DNA of 64,000 nucleotides. Origin: Lysobacterales bacterium (GTDB taxonomy: Bacteria > Pseudomonadota > Gammaproteobacteria > Xanthomonadales > Xanthomonadaceae). The stretch is taken from the NCBI GenBank assembly GCA_016718605.1, contig JADKCY010000002.1, forward strand, positions 1,302,001-1,366,000. The letters run 5' to 3'. Shown here piece by piece: positions 1 through 7,345 of the stretch. The notes under the pieces were generated by a model, which worked only from the letters and a program-made list of their open reading frames with translations, did no database searches and was not told the origin of the DNA. Both the position numbers and the translations under genes were made by a program. Position 1 is the first letter of the stretch; every line of letters begins with the position of its first letter.

Positions 1-714
1 GCTGAACATCAGTGTGGTGGTACCCACAACCATCAGAAGTGGCACACCGATCAACAATCGAACCCGCCATTCACCGACCGGCAACCACGCGCCCGGAAAA
101 CTAGAAACGCCTGTCATCAGCGCGATCCAAACGAATACGACGGCACTGTTCAACGCAAAAATGAGCAGCGCCGATTCGCGCGTTACCAGGAAAGCCAGCA
201 GGCTTGAGATCACCACACTGAACATCACCGACAAGACGCCGATACGCAGTCCGAATCGATAGCTGTCCTGACGTTGAACTGCCGCCGGAGGACCGGAAGT
301 CAGGACAACTGGCCACAACGCGATGTCGGGCCCAAGGGCATGCACGACGATGGGCTGGGCGCTGCCCGCGGCAGGCACGAATACGCCACCAACGCCGGTG
401 TGGAAACGCGAGTCCATGCGGGCAGCATCACCGAACTGTCCGCAGTAAATGCGCGCGCCCTGACTGATCTGAACCCGATCGGATGGACCGCCATGCACCA
501 ACACCGCCACCGGTTCGCCCTTCCAGCCACCGTCCGGCGCGGCAATTTCGAAGCGTTGCCAAAGCGCCGAACTCTCGACATCGCAGTGCACCACTTCACT
601 GCGTGGCGGCTGGTCCAGACGATCCTCTATGGCACTGGCATGGCTCGCCGACACGGACACTCCGCCAAGCAAGAACCACAGGCATCGCAATGCGCTGTTC
701 GCTTGTCGTGACAT
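1..714 (-). CDS. 7TMR-DISM-like membrane signalling protein (N-terminal part, runs off left edge)
   Basis: An open frame starts at an ATG at 714 and stays open to base 1, giving 238 codons without a stop; the C-terminal part lies outside the window. It begins with a signal-peptide-like segment (about residues 8-27, LRCLWFLLGG then an Ala/Ser-rich stretch). An extracytoplasmic beta-rich domain follows to about residue 155 (WQRFEIAAPDGGWKG, VHGGPSDRVQI). A series of hydrophobic helices starts near residue 160 (GVLSVMFSVVISSLLAFLV, LLIFALNSAVVFVWIALM, LLIGVPLLMVVGTTTLMFS). This is the architecture of 7TM receptors with diverse intracellular signalling modules. In that family the missing C-terminus is usually a GGDEF, histidine kinase or similar output domain. 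The start lies 4 bp downstream of the DUF2333 stop, so the two are probably co-transcribed. The family call is by architecture and is moderately sure; the output is unknown. Confidence 0.6.
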   Translation of the reverse strand, partial: MSRQANSALRCLWFLLGGVSVSASHASAIEDRLDQPPRSEVVHCDVESSALWQRFEIAAPDGGWKGEPVAVLVHGGPSDRVQISQGARIYCGQFGDAARMDSRFHTGVGGVFVPAAGSAQPIVVHALGPDIALWPVVLTSGPPAAVQRQDSYRFGLRIGVLSVMFSVVISSLLAFLVTRESALLIFALNSAVVFVWIALMTGVSSFPGAWLPVGEWRVRLLIGVPLLMVVGTTTLMFS

Positions 715-718
715 GCAA

Positions 719-1732
719 TCAGCCACGCTCCAACAGCTTGCGCAAATCAATCACCGCCGCATTCGCGCGTGACACGTAGTTCGCCATCACCAGGGAGTGA
801 TTGGCAAAGAACCCGAACGGAGACCCGTTCAACACCATCGGTGAACCCAGATCGTGCTGGCTTTCCTCCAGTTCGCGGATGATCTGCTGCACACTGACCA
901 GCGCATTCTTGTCTTGCAGGACATCGGCGAAGTCGTGTTCGATCGCACGCAGAAAATGCAGCAGCGCCCAGGTCGTACCACGCGCCTCGTAAAACACGTC
1001 GTCGAGCTTGGTCCATGGGGTTTTGACCACGCGGGCGCCCGGCCCCGGTGTCGACTGCCGTGCGCTGGGATCGCCACTGAGATCGGTATCGATCCGCAAC
1101 TGCCCGACACTGGCCGACAAACGCTGCGACAGTGAACCTAGACGCTTTTCCACCACCGCCAACCAATCCGCAAGGTTGTCTGCGCGGGCAAAAAACTGCG
1201 CGTTGTAAGGGTCACCATCCGTCAGCCGCTGCAAATAGGCCTCGATGTGCTCAATGGCCTTTTCGTACTGGCCTTCGGATGAGGGCAACAGCCAGCGATC
1301 ATTCGGTGAAGAGAACAGCGGATCGGCCTCCGCCAGATCGGTGTCTTCTGTGCTCTGAGTTTGCGAGCGACTGAACTCGTTGCGCAGGGCTTTGGTGAAA
1401 TCACGCACCTGCACCAGCACACCGAACTCCCAGTTCGGCACATTGTCCATCCACACGCCGGGTGGCATCCAATCGTTGCTGAGATAGCCTCCGCGCTTTT
1501 CGAGCAAGCTACGCGATACCGCGATCAACGCCTCGCTGCTGGCCGTACCGATGACCCAGTCACGTTGCCGCAGTTCACTGTTGCGCTTGGCCATCGCCAC
1601 CACGTCGAAGGACTCTGGCTCAGAGTCCCACCACCACATGGTGGCACCGATCCCGAGCACCAGCAGCGCAACCACGGTCGCGGCAGCCTTCCGCTTCCAA
1701 CGCGAGGTTGGACGGTTTGTCATATCTACCAC
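719..1732 (-). CDS. DUF2333 family membrane-anchored protein
   Basis: About 337 aa of unknown function. After a basic N-terminus there is one membrane segment (AATVVALLVLGIGATMWWW, about residues 14-32), and then a conserved soluble domain with the blocks GGYLSNDWMPPGVWMDNVP, WEFGVLVQVRDFTKALRNEF, FFARADNLADWL and LGSLSQRLSASVG. These match the DUF2333 family of Pseudomonas and Xanthomonadales. Length fits the family (about 340 aa). I chose the GTG at 1732 because AAGGAG lies 6 nt upstream; the ATG at 1723 is the alternative, and a longer frame to 1789 has no ribosome site. The domain probably faces the periplasm. Function is not known. Confidence 0.85.
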   Translation of the reverse strand: MVDMTNRPTSRWKRKAAATVVALLVLGIGATMWWWDSEPESFDVVAMAKRNSELRQRDWVIGTASSEALIAVSRSLLEKRGGYLSNDWMPPGVWMDNVPNWEFGVLVQVRDFTKALRNEFSRSQTQSTEDTDLAEADPLFSSPNDRWLLPSSEGQYEKAIEHIEAYLQRLTDGDPYNAQFFARADNLADWLAVVEKRLGSLSQRLSASVGQLRIDTDLSGDPSARQSTPGPGARVVKTPWTKLDDVFYEARGTTWALLHFLRAIEHDFADVLQDKNALVSVQQIIRELEESQHDLGSPMVLNGSPFGFFANHSLVMANYVSRANAAVIDLRKLLERG

Positions 1733-1815
1733 GTCACTCTCCTTGTCGTGGCACGGATCGGGGTATTGGCCCGCGCCGCCATGCGTCACAGCATGGTCAC
1801 CCCTGAGCTAACGGT

Positions 1816-1856
1816 CAAGGCCGTGCAAGCCTTGTGATTCAAGGCCTGCGCGGCCT
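1816..1856. repeat. two small hairpins in the DUF2333/ilv intergenic region
   Basis: CAAGGC at 1816-1821 pairs perfectly with GCCTTG at 1829-1834, and AGGCC at 1842-1846 pairs with GGCCT at 1852-1856. No T-tract follows on either strand, so these are not convincing terminators. They lie between the start of the minus-strand DUF2333 gene and the ilv promoter, in a stretch (1733-1999) where I see no gene. Confidence 0.35.
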
Positions 1857-1962
1857 AAGTCATGGCCAACTGGACTTAGCGGCAGACCGGACATTCGCTT
1901 GAGTCGGCGATCCGCACTATTTGTTGCCATTGAAACAATCACCACTTGCGACGTTTGGATGG

Positions 1963-1991
1963 TTGACACTCTGATTTGCGCTGTGTTTTGC
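1963..1991 (+). promoter_or_regulatory. candidate promoter of the ilv operon
   Basis: A perfect -35 hexamer, TTGACA, stands at 1963-1968. At 17-bp spacing the best -10 is TTTTGC (1986-1991), which is weak. Transcription would start near 1998, almost at the leader-peptide ATG (2000). The -35 is seen directly; the promoter assignment is inference. Confidence 0.4.
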
Positions 1992-1999
1992 TCCGCACC

Positions 2000-2137
2000 A
2001 TGAATCGCCCGAACCGCCACCACCGGATAGTTGCTCGCTGCCTCGCGCAGCCGCGCTCGGTTGAGTTGGGTTTGACGCTCTGGGCGGTCCTTGTAGTACT
2101 CGTACTTCTTATTACCTCGCCAGTCGGTGCGGGATAG
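2000..2137 (+). CDS. ilv operon leader peptide (attenuation peptide)
   Basis: A 45-codon ORF with an ATG start and TAG stop. It carries a dense block of branched-chain codons at about residues 30-38 (V-L-V-V-L-V-L-L-I), within the segment LTLWAVLVVLVLLITSPVG. It sits just upstream of ilvC and is followed 40 bp later by an intrinsic terminator. This matches the role of E. coli IlvL: ribosomes stalling at scarce Val/Leu/Ile tRNAs would allow an antiterminator to form. There is no clear Shine-Dalgarno before ATG 2000, so a leaderless start or an internal TTG (2066 or 2072) is possible. The regulated codon block is shared by all these starts. The coding content is seen; its role is inferred from position and from the known ilv/leu attenuators. 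Confidence 0.8.
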   Translation: MNRPNRHHRIVARCLAQPRSVELGLTLWAVLVVLVLLITSPVGAG

Positions 2138-2176
2138 GTCGTCACGGTTCAAGGCAACAACGAACCCGAAACCCAG

Positions 2177-2209
2177 AACCCCGCCCGGCAACGGAGCGGG
2201 GTTTTTTTT
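2177..2209 (+). terminator. ilv attenuator terminator
   Basis: AACCCCGC (2177-2184) pairs perfectly with GCGGGGTT (2196-2203) around an 11-nt loop and runs into eight T (2202-2209). A competing fold is visible: GCGG at 2129-2132 and GGTTC at 2146-2150 can pair with CCGC 2181-2184 and GAACC 2176-2180, which would disrupt the 5' arm. That layout is an antiterminator/terminator switch; the switch itself is inference. It lies 98 bp before the ilvC start. Confidence 0.85.
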
Positions 2210-2307
2210 AACCCTGAACGCCAATCGCAACGCCGCATCGCAGCAAACGCATCACGTCCCCCTTCACCCGCACTTCCATCCCACACCATCACATCGCAGG
2301 ACCCGCC

Positions 2308-3309
2308 ATGACCCAGACCGTACCCGCCAGCTTCCTTTCCCGTATCGCCGTCGTCGGTTACGGCAGCCAGGGACGCGCCCACGCATTAAACCTGCGCGAC
2401 TCCGGTTGTGATGTGGTCATCGGCCTGCGTCCCGGGGGTCCGACCGAAGCCAAGGCCAAGGCCGATGGCTTCACGGTCAAATCGCCCGCCGAAGCCGTCA
2501 AGGACGCCGATCTGGTCGCCGTGCTGACGCCTGACATGGTGCAGAAGAAGCTCTATGCCGACGTGCTGGCGCCCAACATGAAGCAGGGTTCCTGCCTGTT
2601 GTTTGCGCATGGTCTTAACGTGCATTTCGGGATGGTTACGCCACGCGCCGATCTGGACGTTGTGCTGGTCGCACCAAAGGGCCCAGGCGCGCTGGTCCGT
2701 CGCGAGTATGAAATCGGCCGTGGGGTGCCCTGCATCTATGCGATCTATCAGGACAAGAGTGGTAAAGCCGAGCAATACGCTCTGGCCTACGCCTCCGGTC
2801 TGGGTGGTGCGCGCGCCAATGTTATCAAGACCACCTTCAAGGAAGAGACCGAAACCGATCTGTTCGGCGAACAGGCGGTACTCTGCGGCGGGGCATCTTC
2901 GTTGGTGCAGGCCGGATTCGAAGTGCTGGTGGAAGCGGGTTACCAGCCCGAGATCGCCTATTACGAAGTACTGCATGAGCTGAAGCTGATCGTCGACCTG
3001 TTCTACGAAGGCGGCATCACCCGCATGTTGGAATTCGTCTCCGAGACCGCGCAGTACGGCGACTACGTCAGTGGCCCACGCGTGATCGATGCCGGCGTCA
3101 AGGCGCGCATGAAGGACGTGCTGACCGACATTCAGAACGGCACCTTCACCAACAACTGGGTTGCTGAGTACGAAGCTGGCCTGCCGAACTACAAGAAGTT
3201 CAAGCAAGCCGATCTGGACCACCCGATCGAACAGGTCGGCAAGGCACTGCGCGCCAAGATGGTCTGGCTGCAGTCGAATGCCACACCCGAACAGGACCCG
3301 GTGACATGA
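2308..3309 (+). CDS. ilvC: ketol-acid reductoisomerase
   Basis: IlvC converts acetolactate or acetohydroxybutyrate to the dihydroxy acids of valine, leucine and isoleucine synthesis, using NADPH and Mg2+ in the cytoplasm. At 333 aa it is a class I (short) KARI. Visible features are the Rossmann motif GYGSQGRAHALNL (residues 17-29), the catalytic His in FAHGLN (H101), the metal ligands D184 and E188 in DLFGEQ, E220 and E224 in EVLHE, and the substrate Ser of SETAQYG (S245). The extreme N-terminus is shorter than in many class I enzymes, which the ATG at 2308 (AGGA 7 nt upstream) supports. It is the first structural gene of an operon behind an attenuator and overlaps ilvG by 4 bp (ATGA). Identification is secure. 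Confidence 0.97.
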   Translation: MTQTVPASFLSRIAVVGYGSQGRAHALNLRDSGCDVVIGLRPGGPTEAKAKADGFTVKSPAEAVKDADLVAVLTPDMVQKKLYADVLAPNMKQGSCLLFAHGLNVHFGMVTPRADLDVVLVAPKGPGALVRREYEIGRGVPCIYAIYQDKSGKAEQYALAYASGLGGARANVIKTTFKEETETDLFGEQAVLCGGASSLVQAGFEVLVEAGYQPEIAYYEVLHELKLIVDLFYEGGITRMLEFVSETAQYGDYVSGPRVIDAGVKARMKDVLTDIQNGTFTNNWVAEYEAGLPNYKKFKQADLDHPIEQVGKALRAKMVWLQSNATPEQDPVT

Positions 3310-5012
3310 GTTCCGACACTGCCCGCGCGCCGGCCAAAAATGGCGCGCACCTGATGGTGCAAGCGCTGGAGGCCGAAGGTGTGGATGTGCTGTTCGGCTA
3401 TCCGGGCGGCGCCATCATGCCTTTCTACGACGCGCTGGTAGGATCCAAGCTGCGCCACATCCTGACGCGCCACGAGCAGGGTGCCGCGCTGGCCGCGAAC
3501 GGCTTTGCGCGAGCTTCCGGACGTGTTGGCGTGTGTGTGGCGACGTCCGGTCCCGGTGCGTCCAATCTGGTAACTGGCATTGCAGATGCCTTCCTTGATT
3601 CGGTGCCGATGGTGGTGCTGACCGGGCAGGTGCCGACCACCTTGATGGGCACGGATGCCTTTCAGGAACTCGATGTCTACGGCATGACCCTGCCGATCGT
3701 GAAGCACAGTTTTCTGTTGCGCAGAATTGAAGACCTACCGCATGTCGTCCACGAGGCCTTCCGCATCGCCCGCAGCGGTCGACCCGGCCCGGTACTGATC
3801 GACTTCCCCAAGGATGTGCAGATCGCCGCTGCCACCCACATGAGCCTGCTGGAACCCGCGCCGGCAGATACCTTGCCCTCGCCGCCTGCTGCAGGTCTGG
3901 CCGAAGCGATCGCGGCCATTGCCAGTGCGGAGCGTCCGGTGGTGTACTCGGGGCAGGGCATCACGCTGGCGGAGGCAGTGGAGCCATTCCGGCAGTTCGT
4001 CGAGGCGGCCAAATTGCCCACCGTGACGACACTGCGAGGACTGGGCAACCTGACGCCGGAGCATCCCTATCTGATCGGCATGCTGGGCATGCATGGTACG
4101 CGCGCGGCCAACATGGCGGTGCAGAACTGCGATCTGCTGATCGTGGTGGGCGCACGCTTCGACGACCGCGCCACCGGCAAGCTGGCGGAGTTCGCACCCA
4201 GCGCGCGAGTCATCCATCTGGATGCCGACATTGCCGAAATCAGCAAGCTGCGCCAGGCTGACATTCCCTTGTATGGCGATCTGCACGAAACCCTGTCAGG
4301 GTTGGCTTCGGCACGTTCCAACTGCGCGGAGTGGCATCGTCGCTGCATGCAGATGAAAGCCAGTTCGGCGCCGCGTTATGACGCGCCCGGCAAGGGCGTG
4401 TACGCCCCTGCGCTGCTGAAACGCATGTCCGAAATCGCCCCACCGGACACCATCGTGGCCTGCGACGTTGGCCAGCATCAGATGTGGGTGGCACAACACT
4501 GGAAGTTCCATCACCCGCGCAATCACCTGACCTCGGGCGCGCTGGGCACAATGGGATTTGGTCTGCCTGCCGCCATCGGCGCACAGTTCAGTTGCCCGGA
4601 TCGTCCGGTCGTACTGGTGTCAGGCGATGGCAGCATCATGATGAACATCCAGGAATTGGCGACCGTGGCGCGCTGCAAATTGCCGATCAAGATGATTCTG
4701 CTCGACAACAGTACGCTGGGGATGGTGCGGCAGTGGCAGGAGCTGTTCTTCGACCGTAACTACAGCGAGATCGATCTGTCCGACAATCCGGACTTTGCGG
4801 CGCTATGCCGCGTTTTCCGGATTCCCGCCATCAAGCTGGAACGTCGCGAAGACACCGAAGCCGCGCTGCGTGAACTGCTGGCCACGCCGGGTCCGGCCAT
4901 GTTGCACGTCGTCATTGATGCCCGCGCCAATGTCTGGCCGCTGGTGCCCCCCAATCACAGTAACGCCACCATGCTGGACGAGGCCGAGGCACCCCATGCG
5001 ATACCGGCTTGA
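3306..5012 (+). CDS. ilvG: acetolactate synthase large (catalytic) subunit
   Basis: A 568-aa thiamine-diphosphate enzyme that condenses pyruvate with pyruvate or 2-ketobutyrate, the first common step of branched-chain amino acid synthesis. The N-terminal pyrimidine-binding domain has the catalytic Glu in HEQGAALAANGFAR and the block TSGPGASNLVTGIADA. A central FAD/DHS-like domain follows, then the C-terminal ThDP site GDGSIMMNIQEL...LLDNSTLGMVRQWQ. It starts inside the ilvC stop (ATGA) and its end overlaps the small-subunit gene by 17 bp, so the three genes are translationally coupled. I use ilvG because the partner is IlvM-sized; ilvB is an equally acceptable name. Confidence 0.96.
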   Translation: MSSDTARAPAKNGAHLMVQALEAEGVDVLFGYPGGAIMPFYDALVGSKLRHILTRHEQGAALAANGFARASGRVGVCVATSGPGASNLVTGIADAFLDSVPMVVLTGQVPTTLMGTDAFQELDVYGMTLPIVKHSFLLRRIEDLPHVVHEAFRIARSGRPGPVLIDFPKDVQIAAATHMSLLEPAPADTLPSPPAAGLAEAIAAIASAERPVVYSGQGITLAEAVEPFRQFVEAAKLPTVTTLRGLGNLTPEHPYLIGMLGMHGTRAANMAVQNCDLLIVVGARFDDRATGKLAEFAPSARVIHLDADIAEISKLRQADIPLYGDLHETLSGLASARSNCAEWHRRCMQMKASSAPRYDAPGKGVYAPALLKRMSEIAPPDTIVACDVGQHQMWVAQHWKFHHPRNHLTSGALGTMGFGLPAAIGAQFSCPDRPVVLVSGDGSIMMNIQELATVARCKLPIKMILLDNSTLGMVRQWQELFFDRNYSEIDLSDNPDFAALCRVFRIPAIKLERREDTEAALRELLATPGPAMLHVVIDARANVWPLVPPNHSNATMLDEAEAPHAIPA

Positions 5013-5238
5013 TCTGATTCTGCGCCCCGCCGAGGGTGCGCTGCTACGCGTGATCGGTACCGCCGAGCGCCGCGGCTATACGCCATTGGCCATTGAAGGT
5101 CGCCAACAGATCGACGCGCAGGAATGGCGCGTCATGCTGGTGGTGGAAGGCGAACGTGGCGCCGACAGCCTGCGCAAGCAGATGGAAAAACTCTACGACT
5201 GCCTTGCCGTCGAGATCCGAGAGGAGACGATTGAATGA
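4996..5238 (+). CDS. ilvM: acetolactate synthase small regulatory subunit (IlvM-like ACT domain)
   Basis: An 80-aa protein starting at ATG 4996, 17 bp before the end of ilvG. It is a single ACT-type fold: YRLDLILRPAEGALLRVIG, then an alpha segment and a second strand (WRVMLVVEGERGADSLRKQ), ending in YDCLAVEIREE. This size matches IlvM rather than the longer IlvN/IlvH, which carry extra C-terminal sequence. The partner is the large subunit encoded immediately upstream. The longer open frame reaching back to 4795 is only the ilvG region read in another frame. The stop overlaps the ilvE start (ATGA). Confidence 0.88.
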   Translation: MRYRLDLILRPAEGALLRVIGTAERRGYTPLAIEGRQQIDAQEWRVMLVVEGERGADSLRKQMEKLYDCLAVEIREETIE

Positions 5239-6092
5239 GCCTCTACCAGTGGATGGACGCCCGACTTGGGCCTGCCGACACCTTTTCGGTGCCACTCAAC
5301 GTCAACGCCTTGCATTACGGCACCGGTGTTTTTGAAGGCATTCGAAGCTACGCGACGCAGGATGGCGCAGCGGTATTCCGTCTGCGCGAGCATCTGCTCC
5401 GTATGAAGCAAGGCTGCGAGGTCATTGGCATCGATTTCGACATGGACGAAATCGGCGAGGCGATTCTCGCCGTGTTGCGCGCCAACCAGCATCGTGATGC
5501 CTACATCCGACCCTTGAGCTTTTATGGTTCGGGCTTGGGTCTGGATGTCGAAGCCCTGCAGCAGCATCACTGGGTCGCCAGCGTGCCATGGAACTCGCAC
5601 CTTGGCAGCGCCAAGGTGAAGCTCGCCCACAGTCCGTTCCGCCGTAACCGTCACACATCGATTCCACCATTGAAGCTCTGCGGTGCCTACGTCAATTCAC
5701 TGATGGCCAAGCACGAGGCCACCAAGCGCGGCTTCGGTGAAGCCCTGTTCACCGATGAATCCGGTCTGGTGGTCGAATGCACTGGCGAGAACGTCTTCAT
5801 GGTCAAGAACGGTCAGATCACTGCGGTGGAACATCCCGACGCACTGGGCGGGATCACCCGGCGCACAGTTATCGAATTGACTGGCGCAGACAGTCGTGCG
5901 GTCAGTCTGGAAGAACTGCGCGAAGCCGATGAAATCTTCCTCACGGGCACCTCGGCGGAAATTGCCCAGGTCGGACAACTCGACCAGCGCGAGCTCGGCC
6001 CCAATCCCGTCACACTGACGCTGCGCGCGCGCTATCTCGGCATCGTGCGTGGCGAGTCTGCAGAACATGAGACGTGGTTGACGCGCTTCTGA
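5235..6092 (+). CDS. ilvE: branched-chain amino acid aminotransferase
   Basis: A fold-type IV PLP aminotransferase of 285 aa that performs the last step of Val, Leu and Ile synthesis (and the first of their breakdown) with glutamate/2-oxoglutarate. Visible family blocks are HYGTGVFEGIRSY near the N-terminus, YIRPLSFYGSG, the PLP-lysine region PLKLCGAYVNSLMAKHEA, ESGLVVECTGENVFMV, and LTGTSAEIAQV near the C-terminus. The ATG overlaps the ilvM stop. It is the last ilv gene here; ilvD, ilvA and the leu genes are not in this window. D-amino-acid aminotransferase or ADC lyase relatives are less likely given the operon. Confidence 0.95.
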   Translation: MSLYQWMDARLGPADTFSVPLNVNALHYGTGVFEGIRSYATQDGAAVFRLREHLLRMKQGCEVIGIDFDMDEIGEAILAVLRANQHRDAYIRPLSFYGSGLGLDVEALQQHHWVASVPWNSHLGSAKVKLAHSPFRRNRHTSIPPLKLCGAYVNSLMAKHEATKRGFGEALFTDESGLVVECTGENVFMVKNGQITAVEHPDALGGITRRTVIELTGADSRAVSLEELREADEIFLTGTSAEIAQVGQLDQRELGPNPVTLTLRARYLGIVRGESAEHETWLTRF

Positions 6093-6218
6093 TCGCAGGG
6101 TTTGCACACCGCTGGTGGACACATGCCGGTCCGCAAGCCCCCTCACATCCGCACGCACGCATCGACGCCACGCCGCGTGATCGGTAGTCTGAGCACCCGC
6201 CTGCAGTCCCGACACCCC

Positions 6219-7334
6219 ATGCCTGTGCCCGAACACAAACCCAGCCTCGATCCCGCACGCGCCCGTGTGCGTCGCAAGCGATTGGCCTGGGGTCTGTTCT
6301 TTCTCAGCAGTGCGCTGGGAGTCATCCTGTTCATCGACCGCTATCTCAGCCGCGTCGCAGGTGGCAAGGATGCCGATTTTCTGCGCGTGGTGATTGAAGA
6401 ACTGTCGAGCGCCTACTCGGCGGCCTTGCTGGTTCCTCTGATGGTCTGGTTGGCGCGGCGCTGGCCGGTGATGGGCGAAGGCTGGACGCGGAGTCTGGTG
6501 ATCCACCTGCCTTTTGCCGCACTCACCGGCATGCTGCACACCACGCTCAATTCCCTTAGTCGCTGGGCACTGATCTACCTGCCTGGCGTTGCCGAAGTCG
6601 ACTATCTACCCAGCTTGCAACGCTATCTGTTGTCCCTGCCAAACCAGATGATCGTGTATGGCCTGGTGATCGCCATCACCCACACGATTGATCGCTACCG
6701 TGCCGCACGCAATCGCGAACTTGATGCCGAGCGCATGCAAGCCCACCTAACCCGCGCCCAGCTGGATGCCTTGCGTCGTCAGCTCGAACCGCACTTCCTG
6801 TTCACCACACTCAACGCGGTTTCGACACTGATTTACAGCAAGCCTGCCGCGGCGGAAGAGATGATTGCCCGGCTGTCCTCGCTGCTGAAACACGCCTTTT
6901 CGCCCGAGCAACAGCACGAAACGACACTGGCCGAAGAGCTTCGGCTGCTCGATTTGTATCTCGACATCATGCGCCTGCGCTTCGACGAGCGTCTGTTCGT
7001 GCAGATCGACATCCCTGAAGAACTGCGCCAGTCCCGCGTCCCGCGTCTGCTGTTGCAACCGCTGGTCGACGCCGCCTTGCGGCGCAGCGCCGATCCCAGC
7101 AAAGCGCTGGTCGCCGTCAAACTGATCGCCCGCGCCGACCACGGCCGCTTGGTACTGCGCGTCAGCGACCAGAGTGACGACAATCGCATCGATGTCGGCG
7201 ACATCGGTCTCGACAACGCCAAGCAACGCATCCGCCACATGTATGGCGAGCAATACGGCCTGCGCCGCGAAGCGGCGGTGCTGGAAGGCAGCGACACCGT
7301 GGTCGAGTTGCCGCTGTCAACCGAGAAAACCTGA
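6219..7334 (+). CDS. LytS/YehU-type sensor histidine kinase, degenerate ATPase, orphan
   Basis: About 371 aa from the ATG at 6219; longer starts at 6102 or 6123 would add a Pro/Arg/His-rich stretch that does not look like protein. Four hydrophobic segments fill the first half (WGLFFLSSALGVILFI, YSAALLVPLMVWLA, SLVIHLPFAALTGML, LPNQMIVYGLVIAIT). A coiled stretch and the His-kinase motif EPHFLFTTLNAVSTLI (normally QPHFLFNTLN) follow, with the putative phospho-His. The ATPase end is poor: the usual N-box QPLVENA is QPLVDAALRR, lacking Asn, and no DNGxG box is seen (VSDQSDDN). Only GLDNAKQRIRHMYG is well kept. No LytTR regulator lies beside it. It may act as a scaffold or sensor without kinase activity; this is inference. 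Confidence 0.75.
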   Translation: MPVPEHKPSLDPARARVRRKRLAWGLFFLSSALGVILFIDRYLSRVAGGKDADFLRVVIEELSSAYSAALLVPLMVWLARRWPVMGEGWTRSLVIHLPFAALTGMLHTTLNSLSRWALIYLPGVAEVDYLPSLQRYLLSLPNQMIVYGLVIAITHTIDRYRAARNRELDAERMQAHLTRAQLDALRRQLEPHFLFTTLNAVSTLIYSKPAAAEEMIARLSSLLKHAFSPEQQHETTLAEELRLLDLYLDIMRLRFDERLFVQIDIPEELRQSRVPRLLLQPLVDAALRRSADPSKALVAVKLIARADHGRLVLRVSDQSDDNRIDVGDIGLDNAKQRIRHMYGEQYGLRREAAVLEGSDTVVELPLSTEKT

Positions 7335-7345
7335 GTCGCACCGCC

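Noticed and set aside
1808..2230. A 140-codon minus-strand frame across the ilv leader
   Set aside because: It runs through the attenuator stem in antisense, has no ribosome site, and the translation shows no recognisable family. The plus-strand leader explains the region better.
2386..3222. A 278-codon minus-strand frame inside ilvC
   Set aside because: Antisense of a certain gene; no signal or domain.
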